This document shows positions 25,091-33,990 of a stretch of 64,000 bases of DNA, piece after piece; the stretch's first letter is position 1; each line of letters starts with the position of its first letter. Under the pieces are notes generated by a model, which did no database searches, was not told the origin of the DNA, and worked only from the letters and a program-made list of their open reading frames with translations. Where the stretch lies: assembly GCF_001641285.1 (NCBI RefSeq), contig NZ_CP014841.1, positions 1-64,000 of the forward strand, read 5' to 3'. Source of the stretch: Dyella thiooxydans (GTDB lineage: Bacteria; Pseudomonadota; Gammaproteobacteria; Xanthomonadales; Rhodanobacteraceae). Made by a program: the position numbers and the translations under genes.

Positions 25091-26518
25091 ATGCCGTTGA
25101 GTGCCCAGGCCCAGGCCGTGGTCGATGCCTTCGGGAATCAGTCCGGCGTCACCGCAGAGCAGTTGGCCAACCTTCAGGCGACCATCGTCGCATCGCCCGC
25201 CCTGACCCGGGAAGTGAACGATGCCGTGGCACAGGGCCACCTGCAGCGCATCGTTCCGCTGAACAATCCTCATGCGGGCGGGGAGTACAACCGCGATGCG
25301 CACGAGATGCGTCTGCCGTTGGGGATGCTTTCCGCTCCGGCCGGTGGCCATTTCGACCGCGGCGAACCCACGTTCGTGCTGGGACACGAGCTGCAGCACG
25401 GTTTCAACGCAGCCGCCACGGCACAGGCACAGACCACCTTCACGCACGAGCTGGCCGTCGTCGCGCAGTCGCCGGGCCACGATCACGATTACACGGCACC
25501 GATCGGCAGGCTGATCGCGGCCAATCGGTGCGACGAAGCAGGCGCCGAGATTTCCGGTTGGAACGCTATCGTCAGCGCTGCCCGTCAGGAGGCCGCCGAC
25601 CATAAGCGACCGGCGCCGACGCTGGCTGACGTCTATGCCCGCAACCCGGGGCGCATGGACGACTTCATCGACGTGGACCGCTCCCACTTTCCACCGACTT
25701 ACGCGATGAAGCCGAATCTCACGGTCAACGCCGATCTCACCATGCCGGCGACCGCGCACAACATCGAGGGCATGGGGCGGAACTATTTCGACCGTTCCGG
25801 CGGCCTGGGGCATAACGGCAATTCCGACTACGCCAACTACTACGGTGCCTATGCCGTCGGCGTCGCCGCGACCTACGAGCGTCACTACAATCCGCAGGCG
25901 GCGGGACACACGGCGCCAGCCCACGAGATGAGTCTGAACCTTGCGCAGCTGCACCTGGATCCGCGGATCATGGCGGAGAACGGCATCGATCTCGGACCGG
26001 ATACCCGGCCCATGCCCTATGCCGACAAGAGTACGCAGCCTCCCTCCCAGGCGCATCTCGATCATACGATCCAGACCCACGTTTACACGCCGCCCGCGCC
26101 CATCGAACCGGTCCTGGCGCCCGGTCTTAAGGACGTGGCGCATCCGGGGCATGCGCTCTATGAGCAGGCCTACACGGCCGTCCTGGCATTGGACGCGCGA
26201 CACGGCCGCGAGCCCGATCAGCGCAGCGACAATCTGGCCGCAGCGCTCTGCGTCGCGGCGTGCCGCGATGGCATGAGCGCGATCCACCATGTGGAGCTCA
26301 GCGAGGACGCGTCGCGTGCTTTCGCGGTGCAGGGTGACGTGCGCTCGCCGCTCAAGCGGATTGCCCAGGTCGACACTGGCGAAGCGGTGCGGACTACGGT
26401 CGCGCAGAGCAGCCGCACCTGGGAGCAGCTCGGTCTCGAGCACTCGACGGCCGCTCTGCAGATTGCGCAGCCAACGATCGCGCCGGTGCAGCAAGCCCCG
26501 TTGCGACTGCCTGGGTAG
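25091..26518 (+). CDS. Type IV secretion antibacterial effector (X-Tfe): HExxH domain plus XVIPCD
   Basis: A 475-residue protein with a strong AAGGAGA site before ATG 25091 and no signal peptide. The N-terminal half contains a zinc-metallohydrolase motif LGHELQHGF, H99-E100 and H103, with a possible third ligand in CDEAGAEISGW (E149 or E153), a gluzincin-like pattern. The C-terminus, about residues 350-445, matches the XVIPCD signal by which VirD4 recognises Xanthomonadales effectors: HPGHALYEQ, VLALDARHGREPDQRSDNLAA, then HHVELSEDASRAFAVQGD. A short Gln/Pro tail (PVQQAP) ends it. Injection into rival bacteria and cleavage of an envelope target is inferred; the target, probably peptide in peptidoglycan or a protein, is unknown. 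No T4SS genes lie in the window. Confidence 0.85.
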   Translation: MPLSAQAQAVVDAFGNQSGVTAEQLANLQATIVASPALTREVNDAVAQGHLQRIVPLNNPHAGGEYNRDAHEMRLPLGMLSAPAGGHFDRGEPTFVLGHELQHGFNAAATAQAQTTFTHELAVVAQSPGHDHDYTAPIGRLIAANRCDEAGAEISGWNAIVSAARQEAADHKRPAPTLADVYARNPGRMDDFIDVDRSHFPPTYAMKPNLTVNADLTMPATAHNIEGMGRNYFDRSGGLGHNGNSDYANYYGAYAVGVAATYERHYNPQAAGHTAPAHEMSLNLAQLHLDPRIMAENGIDLGPDTRPMPYADKSTQPPSQAHLDHTIQTHVYTPPAPIEPVLAPGLKDVAHPGHALYEQAYTAVLALDARHGREPDQRSDNLAAALCVAACRDGMSAIHHVELSEDASRAFAVQGDVRSPLKRIAQVDTGEAVRTTVAQSSRTWEQLGLEHSTAALQIAQPTIAPVQQAPLRLPG

Positions 26519-26541
26519 GGCGGTACCGGTTCTCGGTAAAG

Positions 26542-26573
26542 AAGGCCCGGCAAGTTCGCCGGGCCTTTTGTTT
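26542..26573. terminator. Bidirectional rho-independent terminator
   Basis: GGCCCGGC and GCCGGGCC enclose a 6-base loop, followed by TTTTGTTT on the plus strand and by TTCTTT on the minus strand. It lies between the effector gene and the convergent ankyrin gene and can end both. Confidence 0.85.
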
Positions 26574-26586
26574 CAGGGAGAGCCGC

Positions 26587-28152
26587 TCAGTGGCTGGGCC
26601 GACGCAGTTCGCGGAAATATGTCTCGATGTCTTCCGGGAAGGCGTATTGCGTTTCGGGCAGCGGCGAGCCGGCGTCGATCAGCGCCTGGGCGCAGCCCAG
26701 CCAGTCGCCGCCGGGCGTGGTCTGTGCCTGCGAGGCGAAGCTGAGCGTGCCGTAGACGTTGTCGTTGTAGCCGTGGCGCTCGTCGTAGTGCGCGCCATGC
26801 GCGAGCAGGAAGTCGGCCAGCGGGGCGTTGCCGCGGAACACCGCCCAGTTCAGCGCGCTGCCGTCGATGTCGCCGCCGCGGGTGGCGATCGGCCAGCCTG
26901 CTTCCACCATGACGCGGACCGCCTCGTCCTGGCCGCTGGCCGCCAGTTCCGGCAGCAGGCGCAGCTCCATCGGGTGCAGCTGGTCGATCATTCCGGGCTC
27001 GTTATCCAGCAGGCGCCGGACGGTGGCGCGGTCGGCCCGGGCGCAGGCGGCGAGCAGCGCGTCGGATGGGCTCGGGGCCTCCGGTGCGGCCCCGGCCTGC
27101 AGCAGCCGTTCGGCCACGTCGTCGAGTCCCAGGCAGCGGGCGAGGCGCAGCGCGCTGACGCCGTGGGCATTGCGCACGGAAGGGTCGGCACCGGCATCGA
27201 GCAGGATGCCGATCACCTCGGGCGAGCGGCGGCGTCGGATCGCGTGCAGCAACGGACAACCGTTAGGCCCGGGCTCGTTGGCATCGCCGCCGTGGGCGAG
27301 CATCAGGCGCACGGTCTCGGGCCGTTCGCCATCGAGCGCGCGGAACAGCGCATTGCAGCCGGTGACGCGGGCACCGGCCTCCAGCAGCAGGCGCACCAGG
27401 GTGGGGTCGGCCACTTCGGCGGCGTGGTACAGCGACTCGTTGTCGTTGGGATCGGCACCCGCCTGCAGCAGGCGCGTGGTGATGGCCACGTCATGGTTTC
27501 GGCCGGCGGCGCCGTACAGCGCGCTGAGCAGATCGTCGGGCAGTTGCGGGTCGTGCCAGCGCACGTCCGGGTCGGCGCCGGCATCGAGCAGGAGGTCGAC
27601 GCAGGTACGGATGCCGGCGGCCCGCCCGGGCAGGGTGACCAGCGCCGAGAAAGTGGCGCAGACCAGCGGCGTCATACCGTTGCCGGCCCGCGCGCTGTTG
27701 GCCCACGCCGCATCGGCGGCGATCGCCGCCTGCACCACGGCGACGTCGCCGATCGCGCAGGCCAGCACCGGATCGTCATCCAGCAGCCGCGGATGCTCGC
27801 GCAACAGACGTTCGGCCAAGCGAGGCTTCGCCGGCTGGTAACCGTGACCGAAGGTCCAGCGTTGCCACTGCTCTCGACGCACGGCGGTGTCGGCCGAAAC
27901 GGCCTGCAGGGCGACGTAATCCTTCAGCTGCGTCCACGACTCGAAGCCGTATTCGCGTGCCACGCAGGACTGCATGTCGTGCAGGCGCAGGTCCATCGCG
28001 GCGATCGCAGCGTGGTCGTGACTGGCGGCGGCGGGCAGCGCGAGGCGGACGCGTTCGAGCGCGGCGGGATCGCGGCGGCGGGTGCCGTCGAGCAGGGCCT
28101 TGGCCTGCTTCTTCAGGTGGTCCAGGTGTGGACGGGCGGGAAGCTCGTTCAT
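26587..28152 (-). CDS. Ankyrin-repeat protein
   Basis: A 521-residue cytoplasmic protein from ATG 28152, six bases after GGAGG. It begins with the HLDHLKKQAKALL motif common in this ankyrin family, then a helical segment (CVAREYGFESWTQLKDYVA), and from about residue 120 carries roughly nine ankyrin repeats. Clear ones include LLLDAGADPDVR, RLLQAGADPNDNESLYHAA, LLLEAGARV and ILLDAGADPSVRNAHGVSALRLA. Such proteins bind other proteins; no catalytic domain or signal peptide is seen. It sits convergent to the effector gene behind a shared terminator, and no link between them is evident. Confidence 0.85.
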   Translation of the reverse strand: MNELPARPHLDHLKKQAKALLDGTRRRDPAALERVRLALPAAASHDHAAIAAMDLRLHDMQSCVAREYGFESWTQLKDYVALQAVSADTAVRREQWQRWTFGHGYQPAKPRLAERLLREHPRLLDDDPVLACAIGDVAVVQAAIAADAAWANSARAGNGMTPLVCATFSALVTLPGRAAGIRTCVDLLLDAGADPDVRWHDPQLPDDLLSALYGAAGRNHDVAITTRLLQAGADPNDNESLYHAAEVADPTLVRLLLEAGARVTGCNALFRALDGERPETVRLMLAHGGDANEPGPNGCPLLHAIRRRRSPEVIGILLDAGADPSVRNAHGVSALRLARCLGLDDVAERLLQAGAAPEAPSPSDALLAACARADRATVRRLLDNEPGMIDQLHPMELRLLPELAASGQDEAVRVMVEAGWPIATRGGDIDGSALNWAVFRGNAPLADFLLAHGAHYDERHGYNDNVYGTLSFASQAQTTPGGDWLGCAQALIDAGSPLPETQYAFPEDIETYFRELRRPSH

Positions 28153-28426
28153 GACAACCTCCATGCAATCAGCGCCGAAGGTCCGCAATCCCGGCTGCAC
28201 AAAGGTTGATGGTGGCAAGCGTGCGACAAGTGGGTTGAACCCTTTCCGCGGACCCGGAGGCGGCTTGCGACGCCGGGGCGCGAGCATAGAGCAACGGACG
28301 GATGCGCCGCCACTCGCTTGAAAGCGCCGGCAGGGCACCCACGTCGACGTTTTCCGCCCGTGATCCCGGCGACCGCGATGACCGGCTGACCCGCACCTGC
28401 TTCTCCTCCCCGACCGGAGCTCCCTC

Positions 28427-29221
28427 ATGCACATCGATCTGTCCTCCCGTACGGCCATCGTCACCGGCTCCACCGCCGGCATCGGCCTGGCTATCGCCAA
28501 GGGCCTGGCCGGCACCGGCGCCCACGTCGTCATCACCGGCCGCACGCAGGCACGTGTCGACGAGGCGCTCTCCGCCATCCGCGCGACGCAGCCGGACGCC
28601 AAGCTCAGCGGCGTCGCCGCCGACCTCGGTACCACCGAAGGCGCGGCCCACCTGATCGCCGTGATGCCCGAGGCGGACATCCTGGTGAACAACCTCGGCA
28701 TCTTCGAGCCGAAGGCGTTCTTCGACATTCCGGACGAGGACTGGCAGCGCTTCTTCGAGGTCAACGTGATGAGTGGCGTGCGCCTGTCGCGCCACTACGC
28801 GCAGGGCATGGCACAGCGTGGCTGGGGCCGCATCCAGTTCGTGTCGAGCGAGTCGGGCGTGCAGATTCCTGCCGAGATGGTCCATTACGGCATGAGCAAG
28901 ACCGCGCAGCTGGCGGTGTCGCGCGGACTGGCCGAGACCCTGGCCGGCACCGGCGTCACGGTGAACGCGATCCTTCCGGGCCCGACCCTGTCCGAGGGTG
29001 TGGGCGAGTTCTTCGGCAAGATCGCTGCCGAGCGCGGCGTGCCGCAGGCGCAGGTGGAGCAGGAGTTCATCGCCACGCATCGACCGAGTTCGCTGATCAA
29101 GCGGCTGGCGTCGGTCGACGAGGTGGCCAACCTGTCGGTGTACCTCGCCTCGGAACAAGCCTCGGCGACCACGGGTGCAGCGGTGCGCGTGGACGGCGGG
29201 GTAGTGCGTTCGGCCTTCTGA
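28427..29221 (+). CDS. SDR-family oxidoreductase
   Basis: Classical short-chain dehydrogenase of 264 residues. TGSTAGIG lies near residues 14-21, NNLG near 86-89, the catalytic Ser in VSSESG near 137-142 and YxxxK as YGMSK near 151-155. Arg at the end of the second strand (TGRTQ) suggests NADP. The C-terminus has the usual TGAAVRVDGG. It resembles FabG-like reductases of unknown substrate. It is followed, tail to tail, by a LysR gene (stop codons 28 bp apart). Confidence 0.85.
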   Translation: MHIDLSSRTAIVTGSTAGIGLAIAKGLAGTGAHVVITGRTQARVDEALSAIRATQPDAKLSGVAADLGTTEGAAHLIAVMPEADILVNNLGIFEPKAFFDIPDEDWQRFFEVNVMSGVRLSRHYAQGMAQRGWGRIQFVSSESGVQIPAEMVHYGMSKTAQLAVSRGLAETLAGTGVTVNAILPGPTLSEGVGEFFGKIAAERGVPQAQVEQEFIATHRPSSLIKRLASVDEVANLSVYLASEQASATTGAAVRVDGGVVRSAF

Positions 29222-29249
29222 CCGCGCAGCCGACGGTCGTGCCGGCGCT

Positions 29250-30164
29250 TCAGGAAGCGATCGGCACGCCGTCGATCAGCCGCCTCGCCAGCCGCGGCTG
29301 GCGGATCTGTTCCAGCCACCAGGCCAGCGCGCGCCCCTCGTGGTCGCCGCGCCAGGCGGCGAACAGCACGTTCGGCTCGCGCGGATCGGCCATCGCCTTT
29401 TCCACCAGCGCGCCGCTGTCGAGCAGGACGGAGACGCGGTGGCGTGGCAGCCAGCCGACGCCGAGCCCGTCGCGCTGGGCGAGGATCTTCGCGCGCATGG
29501 TCGGTACCGCCAGCGTCGCCTGGCCGCCGATCACGCCGTAGCCGCGGGCGTTGCCGCGCGAGGAGTCCGCCACCACCACCGAGCGGTGCTCGCTCACCAC
29601 CGGCTGGGTCAGCGGCTCCTTCGCCCTGGCCAACGGATGCCGCGGCGAGACCGCGAACACCCACTCCATGTGGCCCAGCTCGAACCAGCGCAACTGCGGG
29701 ATCGCCGGCGGCTCGTTGGTGGCACCGATCACCAGGTCGGCGCGTCCTTCGCGCAACGCTTCCCAGGTGCCGCCCAGCACCTCGCCGGTGATGCGCAGGC
29801 TGACGCCGGATTCCAGCCTGTCGAAGGCGTGGATCACCGGCAGCAGCGTCTCGAACTCGAGGATCTCGTCGGTAACCAGGTGCAGCCGGTCCTCCCAGCC
29901 GCCGGCGACCTGCTTCACCCGCCGGGTCAGGCGCGACACGTCGTGCATCAGCCGGGCCGCTTCCTGTGCCAGCAGGTGGCCGGCCGGGGTGAGCTGCAGG
30001 CGGTAGCGGCGGCGATCGAACAGCAGGGCGTCGAAACGCGCCTCCAGTTGGCGCGCGGCGTGCGACACGGTGGAAGGGGCGCGGCCCAGCCGCATCGCGG
30101 CGCGGGACAGGCTGCCGGTCTCGCGGATGGCCTCCAGCAGGGCCAGTTCGTCCTCGGTCAACAT
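29250..30164 (-). CDS. LysR-family transcriptional regulator
   Basis: LysR regulator of 304 residues from ATG 30164 (MLTEDELALLEAIRETGSLS). The HTH (AAMRLGRAPSTVSHAARQLE) is in place and the substrate-binding domain follows from about residue 90 (LHLVTDEILEFETLLPVI), like those of the AllS/YhaJ group. It diverges from the SDR gene at 30282 across 117 bp containing an inverted repeat. Confidence 0.88.
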   Translation of the reverse strand: MLTEDELALLEAIRETGSLSRAAMRLGRAPSTVSHAARQLEARFDALLFDRRRYRLQLTPAGHLLAQEAARLMHDVSRLTRRVKQVAGGWEDRLHLVTDEILEFETLLPVIHAFDRLESGVSLRITGEVLGGTWEALREGRADLVIGATNEPPAIPQLRWFELGHMEWVFAVSPRHPLARAKEPLTQPVVSEHRSVVVADSSRGNARGYGVIGGQATLAVPTMRAKILAQRDGLGVGWLPRHRVSVLLDSGALVEKAMADPREPNVLFAAWRGDHEGRALAWWLEQIRQPRLARRLIDGVPIAS

Positions 30165-30236
30165 ATGCAATCTCTTCGAACGAGTTCGTCGATCCGATGG
30201 TACGGCAAAGCACCGGGCGAGGCGCAGCATGTGTTC

Positions 30237-30260
30237 ACGTTCAAACCCAACCCCGAACGT
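30237..30260. promoter_or_regulatory. Inverted repeat, candidate LysR operator
   Basis: ACGTTC and GAACGT, perfectly complementary with a 12-base spacer, lie in the gap between the divergent LysR and SDR genes. The arms are short, so this is a weak call. Confidence 0.3.
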
Positions 30261-30281
30261 CATCCATCCAAGGAGACCGAC

Positions 30282-31031
30282 ATGAACCGTTTCGCCAACA
30301 ATTCCATCCTCGTCACCGGCGGCAGCAGCGGCATCGGCCTGGCTGCGGCCAAGGCCTTCGCCGCCGAAGGCGCCCGAGTGGTGATCACCGGCCGCGACGC
30401 CACCGCGCTGTCCAGCGCGCTGTCCGAGCTGGGCCCGAACGCCGTTGCTCTTCGCAACGATGCCGGCTCGGTGGCCCAGGCCCGCCAGCTGGCCAGCGAC
30501 CTGGCCGCGCAGTCGATCAAGCTCGATGCGGTGTTCATCAACGCCGGCAGCGCCAGGTTCGCCGCCTTCGCCGACGTCGACGAGGCGCTGTGGGACCAGA
30601 GCTTCGATACCAACGTGAAGGGTGCCTACTTCCAGCTGCAGGCGCTGCTGCCGCTGTTCAACGCCGGCGCCTCGGTGGTCATCAACGGCTCGATCAATGC
30701 GCACATCGGCATGCCGGCCTCGTCGGTCTATGCCGCCAGCAAGGCCGCGCTGATCAGCCTGGCCAAGACGCTGTCGGCCGAGCTGCTGCCGCGTGGCGTG
30801 CGGGTCAACGTGATCAGCCCGGGGCCGGTGGCCACCCCCCTGTACGGCAAGCTGGGCATGGACAAGGAAACCCTGGAGGCCACCGCCGCGCAGATCCTGG
30901 CGCAGGTGCCGCTGGGCCGCTTCGGTACGCCGGAGGAGATCGCCTCCACCGTGCTGCACCTGGCCTCGCCGGAGTCGGCCTTCATCGTCGGCAGCGAGAT
31001 CATCGTCGACGGCGGCATGAGCCAGCTGTAG
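30282..31031 (+). CDS. SDR-family oxidoreductase
   Basis: Classical SDR of 249 residues; AAGGAGA precedes the ATG. TGGSSGIG near residues 12-19, INAGS near 86-90, the catalytic Ser in INGSIN near 133-138 and YAASK near 149-153 are all present. TGRD at strand two suggests NADP. The C-terminal GSEIIVDGGMSQL is typical. It is the probable target of the divergent LysR regulator. Confidence 0.88.
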   Translation: MNRFANNSILVTGGSSGIGLAAAKAFAAEGARVVITGRDATALSSALSELGPNAVALRNDAGSVAQARQLASDLAAQSIKLDAVFINAGSARFAAFADVDEALWDQSFDTNVKGAYFQLQALLPLFNAGASVVINGSINAHIGMPASSVYAASKAALISLAKTLSAELLPRGVRVNVISPGPVATPLYGKLGMDKETLEATAAQILAQVPLGRFGTPEEIASTVLHLASPESAFIVGSEIIVDGGMSQL

Positions 31032-31041
31032 GCGGGTTCGT

Positions 31042-31085
31042 CAAAAAAGAAGGAGCCCGGGCATCGCATGATGCCCGGGCTCTTC
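31042..31085. terminator. Rho-independent terminator between convergent genes
   Basis: A 12-bp perfect stem (GAGCCCGGGCAT with its complement) and a 6-base loop lie between the SDR gene and the convergent AhpD-like gene. On the minus strand it is followed by TTCTTTTTT, a good terminator; the plus side has only TTCG. Confidence 0.8.
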
Positions 31086-31101
31086 GCGTGCGGCAGATGC
31101 C

Positions 31102-31638
31102 TCAGGCGACCTTGGGGAAGTCCAGCGTGGTGTCGTTGATGCGATTGACCATGTTGGTGAACAGGATCGCGCTGACCGCCAGCGGAATCTCCACCAGCTG
31201 TCGATCGTTGAAGCCGACCGCCTTCAGTGCGTCCACCGCGGTCGCGTCCAGCGTGCCGCGCTGCTGCACCAAGCCCAGTGCGAACTTCACCAGCGCATCG
31301 ATGCGGGCGTCGCCAGCGAAGCCGCCGGCACGCAGCTCGCGGGTCTGCTCGGCGCTGTAGCCGGCCAGCTTGCCGGTCATGGTATGGGCCGCGACACAGT
31401 AGTCACAGCCAGTGGCTTCGCTCACCGCCAGGTTGATCGCCTCCTGCTCCAGTCGCGAGAGCGTGCTGCGACCCAGGGTGGCGCCGGTGTTCAATACATG
31501 GGCCAGCACGTCCGGCGAGTTGCCGCCGAGGGTGGCATAGAGGTTCGGCACCTTGCCGACCTTGCTCTTGACGGTGGCGAACAGTGCGGCGGCTTCGCCG
31601 GTGGCCTGGTCGATCGCGGGGGTATGCAGACGGGTCAT
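31102..31638 (-). CDS. Carboxymuconolactone decarboxylase/AhpD family protein
   Basis: AhpD-like peroxidase-related protein of 178 residues from ATG 31638 behind AAGGAGA. It carries the family motif E-x(6-7)-C-x-x-C-x-x-x-H in SEATGCDYCVAAHT near residues 73-86, the redox-active Cys pair of alkylhydroperoxidases. N-terminal PAIDQATGEAAALFATVKSK is typical of peroxidase-related members. Likely role is detoxifying organic peroxides. It diverges from an AraC regulator 129 bp away that may control it. Confidence 0.85.
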   Translation of the reverse strand: MTRLHTPAIDQATGEAAALFATVKSKVGKVPNLYATLGGNSPDVLAHVLNTGATLGRSTLSRLEQEAINLAVSEATGCDYCVAAHTMTGKLAGYSAEQTRELRAGGFAGDARIDALVKFALGLVQQRGTLDATAVDALKAVGFNDRQLVEIPLAVSAILFTNMVNRINDTTLDFPKVA

Positions 31639-31767
31639 GACGGTTTCTCCTTGGAAAGTGATGGCGTTTGCCGTGGGCGTCCGCCGGTGGAGAAAATGCT
31701 AGGCACCGAGGCCCGGCCGTCGTGTTCCGTGCGTCTCGATCCTTGTTGCGTTCGTCTCAGGTGACCG

Positions 31768-32688
31768 ATGGACAGTTTGAGTGCACTGGTGGCGTCGATG
31801 GGTCTGCACGGTCGGGTGGATCTGCTGTGCCGGTTCGCCGGGCAGTGGACGGTGCCGCAGCCTGCGGCGCCGCCGGGGCAGTTGCCGTACCACGTGGTGC
31901 TGGCGGGCGCGGGTGTGCTGGAGGTCGGGCGCGAGCGGCGTCCCTTCGTCGTCGGCGACCTGGTGCTGTTTCCGCGCGGCAGCGCGCACACCATGCGCCA
32001 TGCCGATGGTGCCACCGCCGCCTTCAACGAGGTGCGGCGACCGCTGGGGCGCATCGTCGAGGTGTCCAGCGACGCACCGCACAGCGAATTCGACGTGCTC
32101 TGTGGCACGTTCGAGCTGGGCCAGCATCACGCCCTGCTGCTGCGGGCGCTGCCCGAGGTGGTGCACCTGTCCACCCATGGTCGCGACGACTACGCCGGCC
32201 TGCATGCACTGATGCGGATGATGCGCCACGAGAGCGTGCAGGCCTCGCCCGGCGGCGACGCGGTGATCGCGAACCTGTCGGCATCGCTGTTCACCCTGGT
32301 GGTGCGCACCTTGATCGCCGAGGGCACGCTGCGCGAGGGCCTGCTGGCGCTGCTGGCGGATGACCGCGTGGCGCCCGCGCTGGCCGCGGTGATCGCCGCA
32401 CCGGCCGAGCCGTGGACGCTGGAGCGGCTGGCCGAGGCCAGCCGGATGTCGCGCGCCAGCTTCGCCCGGCACTTCGCCGGACTGTCGTCGATGACGCCGA
32501 TGGACGTGGTGACCGCACTGCGCATGGACCTGGCCGCGCGCCTGCTGCGCGAGACGCCGCGTCCGATCGAGCTGGTCGGCGAAGCCTGCGGCTACGCCTC
32601 GCGCGCCGCGTTCGGGCAGGCGTTCAAGCGCGTGCACGGGACCAGTCCGGCGGCGTGGCGCCGGGGTGCCGACACCGCGAAGATCTGA
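31768..32688 (+). CDS. AraC-family transcriptional regulator with cupin domain
   Basis: A 306-residue regulator: an N-terminal cupin sensor (YHVVLAGAGVLEV, DLVLFPRGSAHTMRH near residues 68-82) and a C-terminal AraC DNA-binding domain with two HTHs (WTLERLAEASRMSRASFARHF and GEACGYASRAAFGQAFKRVHG). It belongs to the cupin_6/AraC group often found next to small redox genes. It diverges from the AhpD-like gene, its most likely target. Confidence 0.88.
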   Translation: MDSLSALVASMGLHGRVDLLCRFAGQWTVPQPAAPPGQLPYHVVLAGAGVLEVGRERRPFVVGDLVLFPRGSAHTMRHADGATAAFNEVRRPLGRIVEVSSDAPHSEFDVLCGTFELGQHHALLLRALPEVVHLSTHGRDDYAGLHALMRMMRHESVQASPGGDAVIANLSASLFTLVVRTLIAEGTLREGLLALLADDRVAPALAAVIAAPAEPWTLERLAEASRMSRASFARHFAGLSSMTPMDVVTALRMDLAARLLRETPRPIELVGEACGYASRAAFGQAFKRVHGTSPAAWRRGADTAKI

Positions 32689-32757
32689 CTGGCGCCGATC
32701 TTCCGCCGCGCGCAGACTCTGCCGATTGCCGACCGATCCCGAACAGGAGTCTCCGTC

Positions 32758-33222
32758 ATGCAACGTCCACCGCTGCCGCCGTTCGACGAAACCACCGCGA
32801 TCCAGAAGGTCCGCATGGCCGAGGACGCCTGGAACGGCCGTGATCCGGCGAAGGTGGCGCTGGCCTATTCGCCCGACAGCCGCTGGCGCAACCGCTCGGA
32901 GTTCCTGCAGGGGCGCGAGGCGATCGAGGCCTTTCTCACCCGCAAGTGGCAGCGCGAGCTGGACTACCGGCTGATCAAGGAGCTGTGGGCCTTCCGCGAC
33001 AACCGCATCGCGGTGCGCTTCGCCTACGAGTTCCACGACGACAGCGGCCAGTGGTACCGCGCCTACGGCAACGAGAACTGGGAGTTCGACGAGAACGGTT
33101 TGATGCGCCTGCGCATCGCCAGCATCAACGACCTACCGATCGCCGAGGCCGATCGAAAATACCACTGGCCCCTAGGTCGGCGGCCCGACGATCATCCGGG
33201 CTTGAGCGAGCTGGGGCTCTGA
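32758..33222 (+). CDS. DUF1348 (nuclear transport factor 2-like) protein
   Basis: A 154-residue NTF2-fold protein of the DUF1348 family. It reads [54 protein letters not shown] and [23 protein letters not shown], all close to the family pattern. The function is not known; the fold is a small-molecule pocket. It follows the AraC gene by 69 bases on the same strand and ends 42 bases from the convergent SRPBCC gene. Confidence 0.85.
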   Translation: MQRPPLPPFDETTAIQKVRMAEDAWNGRDPAKVALAYSPDSRWRNRSEFLQGREAIEAFLTRKWQRELDYRLIKELWAFRDNRIAVRFAYEFHDDSGQWYRAYGNENWEFDENGLMRLRIASINDLPIAEADRKYHWPLGRRPDDHPGLSELGL

Positions 33223-33264
33223 TCCCGGAACCGGGCGACCCATCGGGCCACCCGGTGTGACGGG

Positions 33265-33789
33265 CTACTTCGTCTCGAGGATTTTCTTCAGGTTGTCCAG
33301 GCCGGACTGGTAGACGCCGGCGATCGTGGTCGTGGCGGCCTTGTCGTCCGCGTCGGCGGCGGGGTGGTCGCCGGTGTCCTTGCGCTTGAAGGTGCCGGAC
33401 CAGGTGACCCTGCTGCTGTCCTTGTCGATGGCGACCACATGCAGGCTTGAGTGGTAGTCGCTCACCGGAAGTACGCCGCCGAGGATGGTGTAGCCGAAGC
33501 GGCGGTGCGCGTCGTCGAAGCTCAGCAGCTTCTCGTGCACCCAGCCGCCGTTGCCCAGGGTGAGCTTGCGCTCGGCGCCCGGATGATTGTCGGTGCCGGC
33601 GACGATGTCGTCCCTGGTGACGGCCGGGTGCCAGGTGTTCAACCCGCCGAAGTCCTTGACCCTGGCCCACACCGTGGCGGCGGGTGCGTGGATGGTGACG
33701 CTCTTGCTGACCTTGAGCGTGGGTGCGGCGGCGAGTGCCAGTCCGGGTGCCAGGACGAGCGCGGCGGCAAGCATGCGGATGCGGTTCAC
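33265..33789 (-). CDS. Secreted SRPBCC (START-like) family protein
   Basis: A 174-residue protein started at GTG 33789, six bases after GGAGG. A signal peptide (MLAAALVLAPGLALAAAP) is followed by a polyketide-cyclase/START-like domain: VSKSVTIHAPAATVWARVKDFGGLNTWHP and the C-terminal IAGVYQSGLDNLKKIL. Such folds bind hydrophobic ligands; the ligand is unknown. Upstream lie about 200 bp with no gene (33790-33990), which include a TTGCGACATCGCAAG inverted repeat near 33928-33944. Confidence 0.8.
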   Translation of the reverse strand: MNRIRMLAAALVLAPGLALAAAPTLKVSKSVTIHAPAATVWARVKDFGGLNTWHPAVTRDDIVAGTDNHPGAERKLTLGNGGWVHEKLLSFDDAHRRFGYTILGGVLPVSDYHSSLHVVAIDKDSSRVTWSGTFKRKDTGDHPAADADDKAATTTIAGVYQSGLDNLKKILETK

Positions 33790-33990
33790 GGTGTTCCTCC
33801 CCTCGATGGATGGACGCCGGCATGGGCCATGCACTGCGGGTCGGCCATTCGCCGGGCCCGTGGAATCTGGCACAGGACGACAGGAGTAGCGTGAAATCCA
33901 GCCCCCGACCTTGGTCGGATGTCGCAGATTGCGACATCGCAAGTGCTTGCGTCACATGCGATGTGTAGCCGTATGGACGTCCAAATGAAT

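Noticed and set aside
24408-26518. Complete T4SS or conjugative element around the effector
   Set aside because: No virB, virD4, integrase or attachment site is seen nearby; only the effector and immunity genes are present.
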